This document shows positions 59,045 through 64,000 of a DNA stretch of 64,000 nt, piece by piece (position 1 is the stretch's first letter; the number at the start of each line of letters is the position of its first letter). Source of the stretch: Thuidium tamariscinum (taxonomy: Eukaryota > Streptophyta > Bryopsida > Hypnales > Thuidiaceae); NCBI GenBank assembly GCA_947034885.2, contig OX344758.2:23649067-23713066 (forward strand), in the 5' to 3' direction. Position numbers and translations under genes: made by a program. A model generated the notes under the pieces. That model made no database searches. It worked only from the letters and a program-made list of their open reading frames with translations, and was not told the DNA's origin.

Positions 59045-60930
59045 CACAGAGGTGTACTACTTATAGTTTTAGTGACTACCTTAGTTACAAAGTTCTTTTA
59101 ATCTTTTAGTGCCCTACTTCCCAAAATTTGGCCCGACTATTTAAAGAGACATTTGACTATTATAATCTTACGTATATGTAGGTCAATTTCGTAAATAAAT
59201 CCATAAAATTTGGAAGATGTCAAAATTTAGAAAATTATTTACAAGTATTTTTAAAAAATTCAAGAAATTGTTCTTGAATTTTTTTTGAAAAAGAAATACA
59301 TTTACACGTGAATAAAAAGAATCAATCCAAAATTTGAAAAATCTTCATAAAGTGCTGAATTTTTTTTTAAATCCTATATGTCTATTGAATTGTTGAATTG
59401 TAAAAAGTAAAATATTTGAGCATAAACTATAGAATTTGATCTACATGTATGGTACTTTGTACAATAAAACCTTCTACAATTTTTTCCAAAGTTACCCTCC
59501 CTAACCTTTTTGGAATCTCAACAACCATATTTCTTTAATCTTATTTTTAATTGGCATGGCCACCTTGAATGGCAATTTGTAGGTGCTCAAGAGTTAAGAT
59601 TAACCCTATAAAAATGAATTAGTCACCATGAAATTCTTTTTTTTTGAAACAATATGAACCATCTATGTAGAAGAAAACCAAAGTATTCATTGGAAGTCAA
59701 ACTATTGTGTAAGACTTGCCCTTTTTGTACAAAAAAATTCCAAAGATGTACAATCATACTTTCAATCTTATATAGATGGATTCTCTACTAATCAATAGAT
59801 GGACATCTAATGCAATAAGTGGATAGTTAGTGTCTTCAACAATATTATAAGGTTTAAGATAAAATTAATAACTCATTGTAGTGAGAATTAGCACTTTGGC
59901 CTCACATTATTTAGTGAAATTTTTCAATATCCCCCCACTCTAAAACAAATGCAATTGAAATTACATTTTTTCAATAAAGTATGAATTTGCTAGGAATTTT
60001 TAAAGTGTTCACTATATCATGGCCCAAAAGAATCTACAGATTACCTTAAAATCAAAAAAATCTCAATCCATAATGTTCATCTCACTACCTAATGCAATCA
60101 CAATATTTTCTAACATAGGAAGCGTTAAAAGTCAAATTAGACAAATCACTCTACCACTATTATGTAAGTCATTGATTGTGAGGTCGAGTGTTTGCAAAAC
60201 TTTGAAGTTAAATAAAACCTAACCAAGTTGCTATTTCTAATAGTTTATAGTTTGAAAAGTACATTTTGAAGTCTAATTTTAGTGCCAAAAATCCAATTTG
60301 AAAAATGAATGATAGTGATTTTTCTATTCAAGATTTTGTCCAAGGTACCCATTACAATCTTGACTTTCCCTAGTCTTGAGAGCTCTTGAAAATGAACCTT
60401 GAATACACTAGATCTTGGAGAAAAAATCACATTCAAATTTCATTTACAAAAAATGTAGAGTAGATTTTGAAAAGCTATAAATTGATTGGAGTTACGCATG
60501 TTAGATGCTTTAACCTCATATTAATTTAATCACCATCTTTTCAAATTTGACTTGCAAAAAGATGATAGAAAGACTTCACATCACTTTTGCAGTTTTAACA
60601 CAATCATGATCAAACATTAGGTAGTCACGGCTCCTTCGAGCATCCAGATTTCATAGAAGAATGAGGGAAAATAGGATCCAATAAAGAATCGATTAGCATG
60701 AAGGAGCTATGACACCCCTTTTGAGTGCGGAGAGCATGTAGAATCGGAATCATGCGAGATCGACAACTCCAATGGTGCAATCAATAGCTTCTGGTAACTT
60801 CACTTGCTATCGGTTCTTCACACCACTTATTCACCTCCGGAGTAGAATAAATGACACGGCGAAGTTTTCGCTATCGAAGAATATTCCGTAGCATGCCATC
60901 TCGCAAGAGCCAACCCTAAGCTCCCACAAC
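59045..60930. other. AT-rich intergenic, nothing recognised
   Basis: No gene was found. The last 300 bp (60610-60930) are less AT-rich and may be part of an older sequence split by the TTAA element, since similar composition resumes at 61868. Confidence 0.35.
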
Positions 60931-60932
60931 GC

Positions 60933-61867
60933 TTAACCCCTAAAGGACCAACATGCCTTTTTTGGCAACACAACTATTTCAGGCAAGTACGTGTGGCTAG
61001 AGATTTCCATATTTTGGGACCAAATTTTAATAGAAGGTGTGGACGAGGAATATCTTCAAAGCTCAACAATTTTTGTGACTTTTGACTGCATGATTAAAAA
61101 GTTATCGCATGATATGTTGTTTATTTCTCCACTTGGGCAGTTTGGGCAGATCAGAGAAAATCACTTTTTTAGAAAATAAAAATTTGAAATTAGTTTAATA
61201 GATTTATATACACGTGGAAAGCTTTGAATCATTCCATTTGGACTAATGAGTCAAAAGTTATGAAGAGTTTTAGTTTGCAGGTAGTTATAGATTCCCCTAC
61301 TCTAAAATAAACTTTGAAGTCCTTTATTTTACTCAATTTTCAAAAAATTTGGAAAAAAATAAAAACATTGGGTGTAGGTTGTTTATTACAACATTTGAAC
61401 CATTGGGATTGGCAAGTTTCAATTTCACAAATTTTTTTTTTAACAATTTAGTATTTTGAATCATTCTCTACTTCTTTTCACTTACTATTTTTTTTCTATA
61501 TGTTGTCCAATTCCAAATGATTTGAAATTTTTTGAGCATGTAGCCAACTTGCCTTGGAAAATGAATCCAAAGAAGCACTTCCATTTTGGACTCTTTTTCA
61601 TGCAAATGTGAGCTTGTAAAGTGCAGCTGCCCGGATTTTTGCAGTAATAAAAAAAGGATTTTTGTAACTTTGAACACTAATATCTTGTAATCCACACGGT
61701 AAAAATTTCTGAAATTTTTTCCTTGTATTTCCAAACCTGAATACTACAAGATCCTACGGTTATATGTGTCCAAAAACAATATTTTCCGAATATTTGGTAC
61801 TTGTGTTAGAAATGGCAGTTTTGGAGGATTTTTGGTGAAAACATAGTCAAAGAACTTTAGGGGTTAA
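60933..61867. mobile_element. piggyBac-like MITE, copy 2
   Basis: Element 60937-61863 (927 bp) flanked by TTAA (60933-60936, 61864-61867). It has the same CCCCTAAAGGACC left and CTTTAGGGG right ends as copy 1 and collinear interior sequence. Shared blocks include TTTGGCAACA, GGGCAG, CAAATGATTTGAAATTTTTT, ATCCACACGGT and CATAGTCAAAGAACTTTAGG. Confidence 0.8.
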
Positions 61868-62580
61868 CGGTGGCAAAGTTCGGCTCGGAGGAAGAGCCAT
61901 GACTACCCTTATTATAATCTTTCACTCCATAAATGATATTGTTATGTTTTCTTTTCCAATACAATCTGTAACATGTGTAATATGAATTTGAGCATTTTGT
62001 TCAATTTAGATCAAATTCCAAGAAGCTCAAAACATGCTCTCACTGACAACAATAATACGAAACATATACAGATAACAAAAGATAATAAGATAAATGTTGT
62101 TTAAATTTTAAAATGCCCCTACTGTTTTTGGCCTGCCTGACTTTGGTTAGTCCTCCAGCTGTCACCAAACTCCATGAAAGGAGATGTCCACTGCTGCAAT
62201 AGAAAACACCCTCCTGCACTGGAACGCATACGCTCCAGTCCACACGAACACATATTACAACTACAAAGAGATGACCGATGACCGGCTCGGGTCAAGATAG
62301 AACGAATAAACTTAAATAAATCCAGAAACTCACTGATTCCAGACAGAGATCCCTAACTTGCAGTTCCCCTCAGTCTCTGCGTTCATACCTCTTCAAAGCA
62401 CAAGGTCACCAACCTTGAAAGTTGAAACCTTCGCTCTCCGTGTACTATTCAGCAGGCCGAGTGCCAGACGAATTCCTAATTGAATATTTATAATGGTACC
62501 GGACGTTACGACTTTCCTACAGTGATGAGGAGCACTCAGGCTGCCTCTTTCTCGCCATGAATGGCCATAAGCCCGTGAGG
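61868..62580 (-). other. 3' region of the HAD-like gene
   Basis: Sequence downstream of the stop codon of the minus-strand gene. It probably holds its 3' UTR. The polyadenylation site is not fixed. Confidence 0.4.
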
Positions 62581-63981
62581 TCATTTGAGGTACTGTCTGA
62601 GCCTGGCAAGAGTAATGTCACCGGGTCCAAATCCCTCGAGGACTGCTTTAGCCGTTGGAAACTCGGCCCGAGATGTTGCACTGTTGCAAGGAACATCCAT
62701 CAGTCATGATGCAGATAAAGCTAACTTTCTACCCACTGAAGCATGCCAATATCGATATCAAACCAGTTGGAATGCTAATCAATTAAACGCATGCTCAGCT
62801 TCAGACATACATGTATAAGACCTCTACAATTTCAAATAATCCCCGTATCTATTGAGAGGGACAGAAGACATGGATTTTTCACTATACCCTACAACCATTA
62901 GCAAAATCTCAAGATGGAATACACTCTGAAGAGAAAACCAAGGCAGGTGCAACAAACCTGCTGCGCACAACCACACACGGCATGCCTATCCGAGAAGCAA
63001 CCAGAGGACCTGTTTGCGCACCAGCCAACAATATACATTGATCCATGGCCACTGCGGCTGCTTCAGCTCCTGCCCGTAAAGCTGCTATATTTTCTCTAGA
63101 TCTGACACTCACAGTTCAGAGTAAAGGATGATGTCAATACCAAGATTGCGTACATCTAGGAAGGTAGAAGACAACCCAAATACACATGAGCAATGTTTTA
63201 AATGCTTCAAATATTGCGATATGTAGTGAGGTAACACTTCTGAAATTTAGAAGCTTTTATATCGCGTTTTAGCCACATCAACGTACGTTTTTGATGCACT
63301 GGTATTGATGTCGACGCTGACCCCCAGCTTGTTTGCAACTTCTGTGGCCACCCGCTGCTTCTCAGCTGCAACTGTCATTAGAGGAATCAACGAGCACCTT
63401 ATCAGGTCTCATCTCAAATGGCACGAGTGGTTCAAAAAATTTAGTCACACACCTGACTCCAGGCTCGTGGCAGCAACTTAGCGAATTTGACCCTTATCTT
63501 GCCGTTCACAAGGATAAAACTGAAGGGAAAATACTACCAACCTGCTTTGGCAGCTTCCATAGCTAGCTGCTCATCAAGGCCGGCTACAACTCCAGCTCCT
63601 AAAACAACTTGCCCGTACGAACTGCTCTTTACTTCAACCTCCCCCACCACATTGATATCCTTTGCACGCTCCGGGCCCAACTGGGCAATCAATGACCTGA
63701 CCTAATTGCACACTATTCAGTGGTGGAGCCACAGGTACCTGAAGTTGCCTTTCATTCGATCTGTTTACTAAATATCACACTAAGCATTTTCAGATCACTT
63801 AGCCACACAACAAACTATACGAGAAGCTGCAGAAAAATCAGCAGTAGTTCACAAACATGCTCCTACTCTTAATCTAAAAATAAGTTTGTATGAAAGCTAC
63901 CTGGCGACCACCTCCCCGCTCTTGCTATAAGCCGCCAGAATGACAAGAGGTACTTTAGCTTCCAACACCTCGTCTACAAAC
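62581..63981 (-). CDS. CBBY-like haloacid dehalogenase (HAD) superfamily protein, last five exons
   Basis: Minus-strand exons: 63981-63901, 63696-63542, 63365-63287, 63101-62958, 62680-62581. All internal edges are GT-AG with matching phases, and the stop is TGA. The readable protein has about 185 residues: FVDEVLEAKVPLVILAAYSK, LIAQLGPERAKDINVV, AAEKQRVATEVANKLGVSVD, MDQCILLAGAQTGPLVASRI then GMPCVVVRS, and RAEFPTAKAVLEGFGPGDIT. The LGPERA block and the late G(L)VASRIGMPCVVVRS block resemble plant chloroplast CBBY-like HAD hydrolases. These dephosphorylate sugar phosphates (CBBY acts on xylulose-1,5-bisphosphate). The catalytic N-terminal D-x-D motif lies outside the window, so activity cannot be judged. 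An acceptor at 63982-63983 marks the edge of the first visible exon. Confidence 0.75.
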
Positions 63982-64000
63982 CTGCACAACTCTACCAACA

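Noticed and set aside
62581..63981. Electron-transfer flavoprotein alpha subunit
   Set aside because: The first impression was not supported once the exons were joined: the LGPERA and GMPCVVVRS blocks and the tail fit CBBY-like HAD proteins better.
1..64000. tRNA, rRNA genes and CRISPR arrays
   Set aside because: No cloverleaf with A and B boxes, no rRNA-like sequence, and no regularly spaced short repeats with unique spacers were seen. The initiator-tRNA similarity at LTR borders is only 14 bases.

Overview
This is a nuclear segment from a land plant. It has spliceosomal genes with plant-type products (a Rab1/RABD GTPase, a CMP-sialic acid transporter-like nucleotide-sugar transporter and a CBBY-like HAD protein), Ty1/copia retrotransposons, CACTA-type elements, a relic of the plant Polycomb gene FIE, and long AT-rich intergenic DNA. 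A bryophyte, lycophyte or fern would fit the Crinkler-like nuclease-kinase gene and the half-tRNA-primed copia family, but the species cannot be fixed from the sequence.

Layout. 1-13000 is a cluster of one copia family with 256-bp LTRs, nested in both orientations. An old minus-strand element has outer LTRs at about 1210-1520 and 10914-11223. Inside it lie a gag-less plus-strand element (3014-7369), itself cut by a reverse solo LTR, and a second plus-strand 3' fragment (7370-8692). A further solo LTR is at 12745-13000. 13001-26500 is mostly AT-rich non-coding DNA. It holds a broken lysine/glutamate-rich ORF, a 99-bp CACTA-type foldback MITE, an apparently intronless FIE/EED pseudogene and a probable 2.3-kb DNA transposon with GC-rich ends.

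27259-33032 (+) is a complete 14-exon nucleotide-sugar transporter gene (396 aa). Convergent to it, 34775-37663 (-) is a complete 8-exon Rab1/RABD GTPase gene (203 aa). 38300-41500 holds repeats. 42147-45052 (+) is a degenerate multi-exon gene for a PD-(D/E)xK nuclease-like plus protein-kinase-like (Crinkler-type) protein, with a 310-bp MITE in one intron. Immediately downstream, 46469-50040 is a CACTA-type transposon with a 3-bp target duplication that carries genomic fragments of two unrelated host genes, an ARIA-like armadillo protein and a kinesin-14, so it is a Pack-CACTA element.

50041-62500 is AT-rich. It contains a 1.4-kb palindromic element built of ~178-bp repeats, two copies of a ~926-bp element with TTAA target sites (piggyBac-like), and a repeat family with an internal GTATTC-like tandem array. 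The right edge, 62581 to beyond 63981 (-), holds the last five exons of a CBBY-like HAD-family gene.

The host genes are unrelated housekeeping genes: Golgi sugar transport, ER-Golgi traffic and a HAD phosphatase-like protein. The distinctive content is the mobile DNA and the Crinkler-like gene.
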